Below, piece after piece: positions 1 to 6,274 of a DNA stretch of 7,832 nt. The notes under the pieces are model-generated. The model saw only the letters and a list, made by a program, of their open reading frames with translations. It searched no databases and was not told the DNA's origin. The stretch is from assembly GCA_946187475.1 (NCBI GenBank), contig CAMHRJ010000094.1, positions 1 through 7,832 on the forward strand, written 5' to 3'. The position numbers and the translations under genes were made by a program. Within the stretch, counting starts at the first letter, position 1. Each line of letters begins with the position of its first letter. The stretch comes from an uncultured Clostridia bacterium. Its GTDB lineage: Bacteria > Bacillota > Clostridia > Oscillospirales > Oscillospiraceae.

Positions 1-465
1 CATTGCCGCCCTGTGACGGAGTTTAACGACCGTTTCCACACCCTGCTGGACGATATGCGCCAGACCCTGGCCAAGTCCGGCGGCGTGGGCCTTGCCGCGC
101 CCCAGGTGGGTGTGCTGCGCCGGGCGGTCATCGTCCTGGAGACCAACGTGGCCGAGGACGAGGAAGAATACATGATCGAGCTGGTGAACCCCGAGATCAT
201 CGAGCAGGACGGCGAGCAGGTGGGGGCCGAGGGCTGCCTCAGCATTCCCGGCGAGTTCGGCGTCGTCAAGCGTCCCCAGCACGTGAAGGTGCGCGCTCAG
301 GACCGCAACGGCAACTGGTTCGAGGTGGAGGGCGAGGGCCTCACCGCCCGGGCCTACTGCCACGAGCTGGACCATCTGGACGGCACCCTCTTTGTGGACA
401 AGGCCAGCCGTATGCTCACGGATGAGGAACTCAAAGAGCTCGGCATCGCGGAGGATAACGACTGA
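1..465 (+). CDS. def: Peptide deformylase, 5' end outside window
   Basis: Metal-dependent hydrolase that removes the N-formyl group from nascent proteins at the ribosome. The reading frame is open from base 1 (residues HCRPVTEF...), matching the usual N-terminal region of the family after about 15 missing residues. The GTG at 13 is therefore an internal valine, not the start. All three family motifs are visible: motif I GVGLAAPQVG (82-111), motif II EGCLS (229-243) with the metal-binding Cys at 235-237, and motif III HELDH (361-375), whose two His are metal ligands and whose Glu is catalytic. The C-terminal tail is short and acidic. The stop TGA shares its last base with the fmt start, so the formyl-removing and formyl-adding enzymes are probably translationally coupled, as in many bacteria. 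Identity is very secure; the true start lies upstream. Confidence 0.97.
   Translation, partial: HCRPVTEFNDRFHTLLDDMRQTLAKSGGVGLAAPQVGVLRRAVIVLETNVAEDEEEYMIELVNPEIIEQDGEQVGAEGCLSIPGEFGVVKRPQHVKVRAQDRNGNWFEVEGEGLTARAYCHELDHLDGTLFVDKASRMLTDEELKELGIAEDND
450..454 (+). promoter_or_regulatory. Ribosome binding site for fmt, inside def
   Basis: GGAGG lies ten bases before the ATG at 465, within the last codons of def. It supports the ATG start and means fmt can be initiated by its own site as well as by ribosomes terminating on def. Confidence 0.6.
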
Positions 466-1382
466 TGCGCGTGGTGTTTATGGGCACGCCGGACTTCGCT
501 TCCTCGTCTCTGGTGCGGCTGCTGCGCTCGAACCATGAGGTCATCGGCGTTTTTACCCAGCCGGACAAGCCCGTCGGCCGAGGCATGAAGCTCCAGCCCA
601 GCCCGGTGAAGGCCGTGGCGTTGGAGGCGGGCCTGCCGGTCTACCAGCCGGAAAAGGTGAAAAACGGCGAAGCGCTGGAGATCCTGAAGGAGCTGCAGCC
701 GGACATCCTTGCCGTGGTGGCCTATGGCAAGCTCCTGCCGGAGGACGTGCTGCAGCTGCCGAAGTATGGCGCTGTGAACGTCCACGGTTCGCTCCTGCCC
801 AAATATCGCGGCGCTGCGCCCATCCAGTGGGCGGTTTTGAACGGCGATCAGACCACCGGCGTCTCCACCATGTTCCTGGCCAAGGAAATGGACGCCGGCG
901 ACGTGATTTTCTCCGAGGAGACGCCCATCGGCGAGCAGGAGACAGCAGGGGAGCTCTTCGACCGTCTGGCGGTCATGGGAGCGGAGCTTCTGGTGAAGAC
1001 CCTGGACGCCATCGAGGCGGGCACCGCTCCGCGCACGCCCCAGAACCACAGCGAGGCCACATTCACCACCATGATCACCAAGGACCTCTGTCCCATCGAC
1101 TGGAACCGTCGGCCCCGGGAGATCGTCAAGCACGTCTGCGGCCTCTCACCCTGGCCCACGGCCACGGCAGAGCTGGACGGCCAGACCATGAAGATCCACA
1201 AGGCGGAAGCCTCTGAAATGAAAACCTCCGCTGCCCCCGGCACGATCATCGCCGCCGGGAAGCAGGGAATCACCGTTGCCTGCGCGGACGGCGCCGTGAC
1301 CATCACGGAGCTCCAGGCCCCGGGCAAAAAGCGGATGCGCGCGGCAGACTGGCTGCTGGGCCATCCCCTCAGCGTCGGATGA
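465..1382 (+). CDS. fmt: Methionyl-tRNA formyltransferase
   Basis: Transfers the formyl group of 10-formyltetrahydrofolate to Met-tRNA(fMet), making the initiator tRNA. At 305 residues it has normal length. The N-terminal Rossmann-type domain begins MRVVFMGTPDFA and carries the catalytic triad of the family: Asn105, His107 and Asp143 (by alignment with E. coli Asn108, His110 and Asp146). The folate-binding SLLP motif is at residues 109-112, followed by KYRGAAPIQWA. A second, tRNA-contacting C-terminal domain starts near residue 205 (CPIDWNR... LSPWPTA) and ends with the typical GKKRMRAADWLLG. The ATG overlaps the def stop by one base and has GGAGG ten bases upstream. The end overlaps rsmB by four bases. 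No anomaly in the catalytic core; identity very secure. Confidence 0.98.
   Translation: MRVVFMGTPDFASSSLVRLLRSNHEVIGVFTQPDKPVGRGMKLQPSPVKAVALEAGLPVYQPEKVKNGEALEILKELQPDILAVVAYGKLLPEDVLQLPKYGAVNVHGSLLPKYRGAAPIQWAVLNGDQTTGVSTMFLAKEMDAGDVIFSEETPIGEQETAGELFDRLAVMGAELLVKTLDAIEAGTAPRTPQNHSEATFTTMITKDLCPIDWNRRPREIVKHVCGLSPWPTATAELDGQTMKIHKAEASEMKTSAAPGTIIAAGKQGITVACADGAVTITELQAPGKKRMRAADWLLGHPLSVG
1379..1382 (+). other. ATGA stop-start overlap, fmt to rsmB
   Basis: The rsmB ATG (1379-1381) overlaps the fmt TGA (1380-1382). I see no Shine-Dalgarno sequence in the preceding 15 bases (the region reads CATCCCCTCAGCGTCGG), unlike the other genes here. Initiation of rsmB therefore probably depends on ribosomes terminating on fmt. 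Coupling is inferred from the arrangement. Confidence 0.6.
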
Positions 1383-2650
1383 GCACCGCTCGGGAAGCGG
1401 CCCTCGCCGCGCTGCAAAAATGGAGAACCAACGCCGCCTGGTCCGACGCCGCGCTGAACGCCGCCATCGGCCGGGCCGGCCTGGACCGCAGGGACGCTGC
1501 GCTGGCCTCCCGCATCTGCTACGGGACGCTGCAGAATCTGGCCCTGCTGGACGCCGTCATCGACGCTTATTCCTCGACGCCGGCCCGGAAGCTGGAGCCC
1601 AAAGTGCTGGACATCCTCCGCATCTCGGTCTACCAGCTGCGCTTCCTGCGGCAGATTCCGGCCCACGCCGCCGTGAACGAGGCGGTGGCCCTCTGTAAAA
1701 AAAGCGGCTGCGCCCGGGCTGCCGGACTGGTGAACGCGGTGCTGCGCCGGGTGTCGGAACATCCCGACGCCCTTCCGCCGCTTCCGGAAGGGGAGGCGGA
1801 GCGCCTGAGCGTCCTTTACAGCCATCCAAAATGGCTGGTGGAACTGCTTTTGGCGGAACATGACGGTGCTTTCGTGGAGGCGTTTTTGCGTGCCAACAAC
1901 GCCGTTCCGCCCGTCTGTCTCCAGACCAATACGCTGAAAACCACGACCTCTGCTTTGCTCCAAACGCTCACAGAGGCCGGATTTGACTGTGAAATCCACC
2001 CCGCGCTGCCGGACGCGCTGCTCTGCGCCGGCGGTGATCTGGCGGGCACCGATGCCTTCCGGAACGGGGAATTCTATATTCAGGACGCCGCTGCCCGCAT
2101 GGCGGTGCTGCGTGCCGGCGTCGCGCCCGGCATGACGGTGCTGGACGCCTGCGCCGCTCCCGGCGGCAAGAGCTTTGCCGCCGCCATCCAGATGCAGAAC
2201 ACCGGCAGCATCCGCTCCTGCGACCTGCATGAGAACAAGCTCAAGCGCATCCGCGAGGGCGCGGAGCGGCTGGGCATTGCGATTCTGGAGACCGCCGCCT
2301 GCGACGCCAGACAGCAGTCGGGCAGCTACGACGTGGTTCTGGCGGACGTACCCTGCTCCGGCCTGGGCGTCATCCGCAAAAAACCGGAGATCCGCTACAA
2401 GGAGCCCGCTCCGCTGGAAAACCTCCCGGCCCTCCAGGGGGAGATCCTCTCCCACTTGGCCGACTGCGTGAAGCCCGGCGGCGTGCTGCTCTATTCCACC
2501 TGCACCATCCTGCGCCGGGAAAACGAAGCCGTGGCAGAGGCCTTTCTCGCCAGCCACAGCAATTATTCCTGCGAGGAAATGCGTACCCTCTGGCCGCAGG
2601 TTGACGGCACAGACGGATTTTTCATCTGCAAACTGAGGAGATCCCTATGA
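1379..2650 (+). CDS. rsmB: 16S rRNA (cytosine-5) methyltransferase RsmB
   Basis: SAM-dependent enzyme that makes m5C at position 967 (E. coli numbering) of 16S rRNA. The 423 residues match the family length. Residues 1 to about 135 are the NusB-like helical RNA-binding domain (AREAALAALQKW, then SRICYGTLQN and PAHAAVNEAVALCKK). The C-terminal two thirds is the methyltransferase: SAM-binding VLDACAAPGGKS at 254-265; motif IV DVPCSGLG with Cys326, expected to help release the product; and motif VI YSTCT with Cys375, the expected nucleophile. DVPCSG replaces the DAPCSG seen in E. coli, a conservative change. The start is set by the ATGA overlap with fmt and by the NusB-like domain beginning at once. 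In many Clostridia a zinc metallopeptidase gene sits between fmt and this gene; it is absent here. An A7 run at 1697-1703 lies in frame as Lys-Lys. Confidence 0.96.
   Translation: MSTAREAALAALQKWRTNAAWSDAALNAAIGRAGLDRRDAALASRICYGTLQNLALLDAVIDAYSSTPARKLEPKVLDILRISVYQLRFLRQIPAHAAVNEAVALCKKSGCARAAGLVNAVLRRVSEHPDALPPLPEGEAERLSVLYSHPKWLVELLLAEHDGAFVEAFLRANNAVPPVCLQTNTLKTTTSALLQTLTEAGFDCEIHPALPDALLCAGGDLAGTDAFRNGEFYIQDAAARMAVLRAGVAPGMTVLDACAAPGGKSFAAAIQMQNTGSIRSCDLHENKLKRIREGAERLGIAILETAACDARQQSGSYDVVLADVPCSGLGVIRKKPEIRYKEPAPLENLPALQGEILSHLADCVKPGGVLLYSTCTILRRENEAVAEAFLASHSNYSCEEMRTLWPQVDGTDGFFICKLRRSL
2636..2640 (+). promoter_or_regulatory. Ribosome binding site for rlmN, inside rsmB
   Basis: AGGAG, six bases before the ATG at 2647, lies within the last codons of rsmB. 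Together with the four-base ATGA overlap it fixes the rlmN start. Confidence 0.75.
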
Positions 2651-3678
2651 TTGATTTAAGGTCCCTGTATCCGCAGGAGATCGAGACCCTGCTGGAAACC
2701 TGGGGCGAGCCGAAGTACCGGGCCAAGCAGGTGTTTTCCTGGCTCAGCCGGGACATCCAGAGCTTCGACGACATGACGAACCTCTCCAAGTCCCTGCGCG
2801 AAAAGCTGAAAGCGGAATGCACCCTCACGACCCTGACCATGCTCCGCAAACAGGTCTCCCAGCAGGACGGCACCATCAAATACCTCTGGCAGCTGCCGGA
2901 CGGCGATGCGGTGGAGACCGTAGTCATGCGCTATAAGCACGGCAATACGGTCTGCATCTCCTCCCAGGTGGGCTGCCGCCAGGGCTGCGCCTTCTGCGCC
3001 AGCACCATCGGCGGCCTGGTGCGTTCACTCACCAGCTCCGAAATGCTCCAGGAGGTGCTGTGCTCCCAGTCGGAGTCCGGCATGAAGATCTCCAACATCG
3101 TCCTCATGGGCATCGGAGAACCTCTGGACAATTACGACAACGTCATCCGGTTCCTGCGTCTGGTGAACCACCCCGACGGCGCGAACATCGGCATGCGGCA
3201 CATTTCGCTTTCCACCTGCGGCCTCATCGAGCGCTTTGACGATCTGGCGGCGGAGGATCTGCCCCTGACGCTGTCCGTTTCGCTCCACGCTCCGGACGAC
3301 GAGACCCGCTCCAGGATCATGCCTGCCAACCGCGGACGCGGGGTGGAGGCGCTGATCGACGCCTGCGAGCGGTATTTCGACCAGACCGGACGCCGAATCT
3401 CCTTTGAATACGCCATGATCGACGGTGTGAACGACACGCCTTATCACGCGCGGCTTCTGGCCAAGCACGCCAGACGCTGCAGCGCCCATGTGAATCTGAT
3501 TCCCCTCAACCACGTGGAGGAGCGCACCTTCCAGCCCTCCACGCCGGAGCATATGCGCCGCTTCATCTCCATCCTGGAGCAGGCGGGCGTGAACGCCACG
3601 GTTCGCCGGAGTCTCGGAGGAGACGTGGACGCCTCCTGCGGCCAGCTGCGCAAGAAAGTGAAGGAAAACCGCGCATAA
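2647..3678 (+). CDS. rlmN: Dual-specificity RNA methyltransferase RlmN
   Basis: Radical SAM enzyme that methylates C2 of adenosine 2503 in 23S rRNA and A37 in a subset of tRNAs, affecting accuracy and nascent-peptide sensing at the peptidyl transferase centre. At 343 residues it has normal length. A small N-terminal helical domain (LYPQEIETLLETWGEPKYRAKQVF) precedes the radical SAM barrel. The iron-sulphur ligands are Cys110, Cys114 and Cys117 (CRQGCAFC). Two further catalytic cysteines are present: Cys103 in VCISSQVG and Cys331 in DASCGQL, the latter expected to carry the methyl group. The SAM-binding GIGEPLDN motif is at residues 155-162. The motif set plus overlap with rsmB argues against the resistance paralogue Cfr. 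The start is the ATG overlapping the rsmB stop. A 38-base gap to stp follows, the widest in the window. Confidence 0.97.
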   Translation: MIDLRSLYPQEIETLLETWGEPKYRAKQVFSWLSRDIQSFDDMTNLSKSLREKLKAECTLTTLTMLRKQVSQQDGTIKYLWQLPDGDAVETVVMRYKHGNTVCISSQVGCRQGCAFCASTIGGLVRSLTSSEMLQEVLCSQSESGMKISNIVLMGIGEPLDNYDNVIRFLRLVNHPDGANIGMRHISLSTCGLIERFDDLAAEDLPLTLSVSLHAPDDETRSRIMPANRGRGVEALIDACERYFDQTGRRISFEYAMIDGVNDTPYHARLLAKHARRCSAHVNLIPLNHVEERTFQPSTPEHMRRFISILEQAGVNATVRRSLGGDVDASCGQLRKKVKENRA

Positions 3679-3703
3679 TACAGTTGCAAGATACACTTCA
3701 AAC

Positions 3704-3708
3704 GGAGG
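3704..3708 (+). promoter_or_regulatory. Ribosome binding site that sets the stp start
   Basis: GGAGG is placed eight bases before the GTG at 3717. This selects 3717 over the upstream in-frame TTG at 3684, which has no such site, and over the GTG at 3708, which overlaps the site itself. Confidence 0.8.
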
Positions 3709-3716
3709 TGCCGCCT

Positions 3717-4454
3717 GTGAAGCATTTTTCGTTAAGTGAAAAAGGACCGGTCCGCCGGGACAACCAGGATCGTGCCGCCACGGCTTACCTGAGGTCCGGA
3801 CGCTGTGCCGTTGCCGTGGTCTGTGACGGCATGGGCGGGGCCCGGGCCGGCCAGATCGCCAGCTCTCTCGCCTGCGAGACCTTCCTGGACGATCTGCGCA
3901 GCCATCTGGAGGCGGGGCGCTCCAACGCGGCGCTGCTGCCCCACTGGATGCGTCAGGCCTGTGAACGGGCCAACCGGGAGGTCTATGAGCGCGCCGAGTC
4001 CGACGACGACTGCGCCGGAATGGGCACCACGCTGGTGGCGGCTGTGCTGCGCGGACATCGGGCCCAGCTTCTGAACGTGGGCGACAGCCGGGCCTATCTG
4101 ATCGGATACCGCCATCTGAAACAGATCACCCACGACCACTCCTATGTGGCCGATCTGGTGGCATGTGGAAGCCTCTCGCCTGAGCAGGCGGCGGTGCATC
4201 CCAACCGGAACCTGATCACCCGCGCCGTTGGCGTGGAGGCACGTGTGGAGGCAGATCTCTACTCTGTCCGGCTTCGCCCCGGGGAGGCGCTGCTGCTCTG
4301 CAGCGACGGGATCGTCAACGCCCTTGGGGAGGAGCGGATGCGAAAGCTCTGCCGTGCCCACCGGGACCCGGAAGCGCTCTGCCGCGCGCTGATCGACGCG
4401 GCCGCGGCGCTGAACGCCCGGGACAACATCACCGCCGCAGTCCTGAAACCTTGA
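3717..4454 (+). CDS. stp: PP2C-family Ser/Thr protein phosphatase Stp
   Basis: Metal-dependent phosphatase expected to reverse phosphorylation by the kinase encoded next door. The protein from GTG 3717 has 245 residues, the usual size of the Bacillota Stp/PrpC group. It is cytosolic: no signal peptide or membrane segment is visible. Motifs run in family order: GPVRRDNQD near the start with Asp18; CDGMGG with metal-ligand Asp37; GMGTTLVAAV; NVGDSRAYL, whose Asp is expected at the third metal site; ITHDHSYV and the flap region; NLITRAVG; CSDG with Asp197; and terminal DNITAAV with Asp236. All expected metal ligands are present, so it should be active. The GTG start is chosen for its well-placed GGAGG; an upstream TTG would add 11 residues outside the conserved domain. 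Thirteen bases separate it from prkC. Called prpC in B. subtilis. Confidence 0.95.
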   Translation: MKHFSLSEKGPVRRDNQDRAATAYLRSGRCAVAVVCDGMGGARAGQIASSLACETFLDDLRSHLEAGRSNAALLPHWMRQACERANREVYERAESDDDCAGMGTTLVAAVLRGHRAQLLNVGDSRAYLIGYRHLKQITHDHSYVADLVACGSLSPEQAAVHPNRNLITRAVGVEARVEADLYSVRLRPGEALLLCSDGIVNALGEERMRKLCRAHRDPEALCRALIDAAAALNARDNITAAVLKP

Positions 4455-4457
4455 ATC

Positions 4458-4462
4458 GGAGG
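4458..4462 (+). promoter_or_regulatory. Ribosome binding site for prkC
   Basis: GGAGG lies five bases before the ATG at 4468, between the stp stop and prkC. The short spacing still fits and supports the annotated start. Confidence 0.75.
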
Positions 4463-4467
4463 CCCCT

Positions 4468-6261
4468 ATGGAACGTTCTCAGAATAAATATATCGGTACG
4501 CTGCTGGATGAGCGCTATGAGCTCCAGGAGATCATCGGCTCCGGCGGCATGTCCGTTGTCTATAAGGCGCTGGATCACCGCCTGAACCGCTATGTCGCTG
4601 TGAAGATGCTCCGGGAGGAGAGCTTTGCCGATCCAGAGCTCAAGGCCCAGTTTCAGGCCGAGAGTCAGGCCGTCGCCATGCTCTCTCACCCGAACATCGT
4701 CTCAGTCTATGACGTGAGCCACTCCAGCGATGTGGAATACATCGTCATGGAACTGATCGAGGGCGTCACCCTCAAGCAGTATATCTCCGGCAAAGGCAGA
4801 CTCACGCCTCAGGAGACGCTGTTTTTCGCAAACCAGATCTGCCAGGCCCTGCAGCACGCCCATGAGCACGGCATCGTGCACCGGGACATCAAGCCCCAGA
4901 ACATCATGATCGACCGGACCGGCGTGGTGAAGGTGGCCGACTTCGGCATCGCCGCCCTGGAGCATGAAACCGGGGATGAGCGCTCCGACACGGCCATCGG
5001 CTCGGTGCACTATATCGCCCCCGAGCAGGCCCGCGGTCTGGAGGCCGATGCCCGAAGCGATCTCTATTCCCTGGGCGTCGTCATGTATGAGATGCTCACC
5101 GGCCAGCTGCCCTACGATGGGGACAAGCCGGAGGAGGTTGCCCTGAAGCACATTGCCGGCACGGCGGTGCGTCCCTGCAAGATCGTTCCGGAGATTCCGG
5201 AGCGGCTGGAGTTCATCACCATGAAGGCCATGTGCGCCGACCTCAACCAGCGCTATCCCAGCGCGGAGCGGATGCTCCAGGACATCGACGCCTTCCGCAC
5301 CACCAGCCAGAAGGCCCGTCGGGCGGCCCAGGCGGCCCGGCAGCCGCAGCCTGTCGAGCCGCAGCCGGAGGAGGAAGTGGATGACCTGGAGGAACGTGTT
5401 CCGGAGCGGGAGCCCATCAGCATCCTGGGCGTGGGCAAGGAGCTCACGGAGGCCCAGTATGCCCGCCGGAAGAAGCGCGCCCGCCGCGTCAGCTTCTTCA
5501 CCGGCATCTTTGCCGTGACCCTGGTGGCTCTGGGCCTGTTCACCTTCCTGTGGCACTATATGCTGCGCGACATTTTCTCCGCCGCTGAGCGGATCGATGT
5601 GCCGGACTTCACCGGTAAGAACTATGAGACCGTCATCAACGACCGGGATCTGGACGAATTCCGCTTCACGGTGGTCTATACCGTGGACCCGGAGATCGCC
5701 GAGGGCGTTGTGGTTTCCCAGACGCCGGAGGCGGGCAAGAGCATGATGATCGTCCCCGAGGGCATCGACGTGCAGCTGACGGTCAGCACCGGCATCGTCC
5801 TGACCAAGATTCCTTATGTCATCAACTGGGAGGAGGAGGAAGCGGTCTCCACCCTGGAGGACGCGGGCTTCCTGGTGCAGACCGAGGTGCAGGAGTCCAA
5901 GAACGTCACGGAGGGCTATGTAGTCTCCGTAGACCCGGAACCCGGCCAGTCTCTGGCTGCGGGCTCCATCGTCAAGCTGATCATCAGCGGCGGCCCGGAG
6001 CTGCGCACCGTGAAGGTGCCGGACGTGATGGGCCTGTCGGAATCTGCGGCCATCGTCCGCATTGAGAGCTACGGCCTCACCCTGGGCGACGTCTACCGCG
6101 AGGAGAACGAGAACCCTGCCGGAACCGTCTTCCGCCAGAGCAGTGCCGCCGGCACGGACGTGGCGGAGTTTACGAAGATCTATCTCTGGATTTCCACCGG
6201 CCTCGGCGACAATGCCGAACCGGAGGCATCACCGACACCCACACCAACTGCAGCACCCTGA
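4468..6261 (+). CDS. prkC: PASTA-domain Ser/Thr protein kinase PrkC, membrane
   Basis: Hanks-type transmembrane kinase (597 residues) of the PrkC/PknB/Stk1 group, whose PASTA repeats bind cell-wall muropeptides and control growth, wall synthesis or germination in relatives. The kinase domain spans about residues 17-277: glycine loop GSGGMSVVY (24-32), ATP-binding Lys46, HRDIKPQN with catalytic Asp140, DFG at 158-160, activation loop to APE at 184-186. A charged linker rich in Pro, Gln and Glu (about 278-331) leads to a basic patch RRKKRARR and one membrane helix (about 343-366), giving a cytosolic kinase and an outside C-terminus. Three PASTA repeats follow, roughly 376-442, 444-509 and 513-578; the second begins with IPYVINWEE, lacking the usual Gly. 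A short tail rich in Pro, Thr and Ala ends the protein. The activation loop has unusually few Thr. Stp is just upstream, rsgA just downstream. Confidence 0.97.
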   Translation: MERSQNKYIGTLLDERYELQEIIGSGGMSVVYKALDHRLNRYVAVKMLREESFADPELKAQFQAESQAVAMLSHPNIVSVYDVSHSSDVEYIVMELIEGVTLKQYISGKGRLTPQETLFFANQICQALQHAHEHGIVHRDIKPQNIMIDRTGVVKVADFGIAALEHETGDERSDTAIGSVHYIAPEQARGLEADARSDLYSLGVVMYEMLTGQLPYDGDKPEEVALKHIAGTAVRPCKIVPEIPERLEFITMKAMCADLNQRYPSAERMLQDIDAFRTTSQKARRAAQAARQPQPVEPQPEEEVDDLEERVPEREPISILGVGKELTEAQYARRKKRARRVSFFTGIFAVTLVALGLFTFLWHYMLRDIFSAAERIDVPDFTGKNYETVINDRDLDEFRFTVVYTVDPEIAEGVVVSQTPEAGKSMMIVPEGIDVQLTVSTGIVLTKIPYVINWEEEEAVSTLEDAGFLVQTEVQESKNVTEGYVVSVDPEPGQSLAAGSIVKLIISGGPELRTVKVPDVMGLSESAAIVRIESYGLTLGDVYREENENPAGTVFRQSSAAGTDVAEFTKIYLWISTGLGDNAEPEASPTPTPTAAP

Positions 6262-6263
6262 TT

Positions 6264-6268
6264 GGAGG
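6264..6268 (+). promoter_or_regulatory. Ribosome binding site that sets the rsgA start
   Basis: GGAGG sits six bases before the ATG at 6275. The rsgA frame is open far back into prkC (to 6062), but the upstream part overlaps PASTA coding sequence and resembles no domain. This site marks 6275 as the real start. Confidence 0.85.
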
Positions 6269-6274
6269 GAATCT

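Noticed and set aside
13..15. GTG at 13 as the def start codon
   Set aside because: The frame is open upstream to base 1 and residues HCRPVTEF match the interior of the deformylase N-terminus, so the start is outside the window.
1697..1703. A7 run in rsmB as a programmed frameshift or slippage site
   Set aside because: The codon phase (TGT AAA AAA AGC) does not give a canonical slippery heptamer, no meaningful alternative product follows, and the full-length frame has all RsmB motifs.
848..2557. Long minus-strand open frame (569 codons) opposite fmt and rsmB
   Set aside because: It lies fully antisense to two genes with intact catalytic motifs, its translation shows no recognisable domain and is rich in Gly, Gln, His, Arg and Ala as expected for the reverse of GC-rich codons. 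It is a by-product of high GC at third positions.
2647..3678. Cfr-type antibiotic resistance methyltransferase instead of RlmN
   Set aside because: Operon position, length and RlmN-style motifs fit the housekeeping enzyme, and there is no sign of mobility around it.
3674..3679. CATAAT as a -10 promoter element before stp
   Set aside because: No -35-like sequence is visible at the right distance; the match overlaps the rlmN stop codon and could easily be chance.
3684..3716. TTG start at 3684 for stp
   Set aside because: No ribosome binding site precedes it, and the extra 11 residues precede the conserved PP2C start; GTG 3717 has GGAGG eight bases upstream.
3706..3716. Small hairpin (AGGT/GCCT) covering part of the stp ribosome binding site
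   Set aside because: Only three Watson-Crick pairs plus a G-T pair around a three-base loop; too weak to claim regulation.
6062..6274. Upstream extension of the rsgA frame into prkC
   Set aside because: The added 71 residues overlap the third PASTA repeat and tail of prkC, resemble no domain, and the ATG at 6275 has an ideal GGAGG site and matches the normal RsgA N-terminus.
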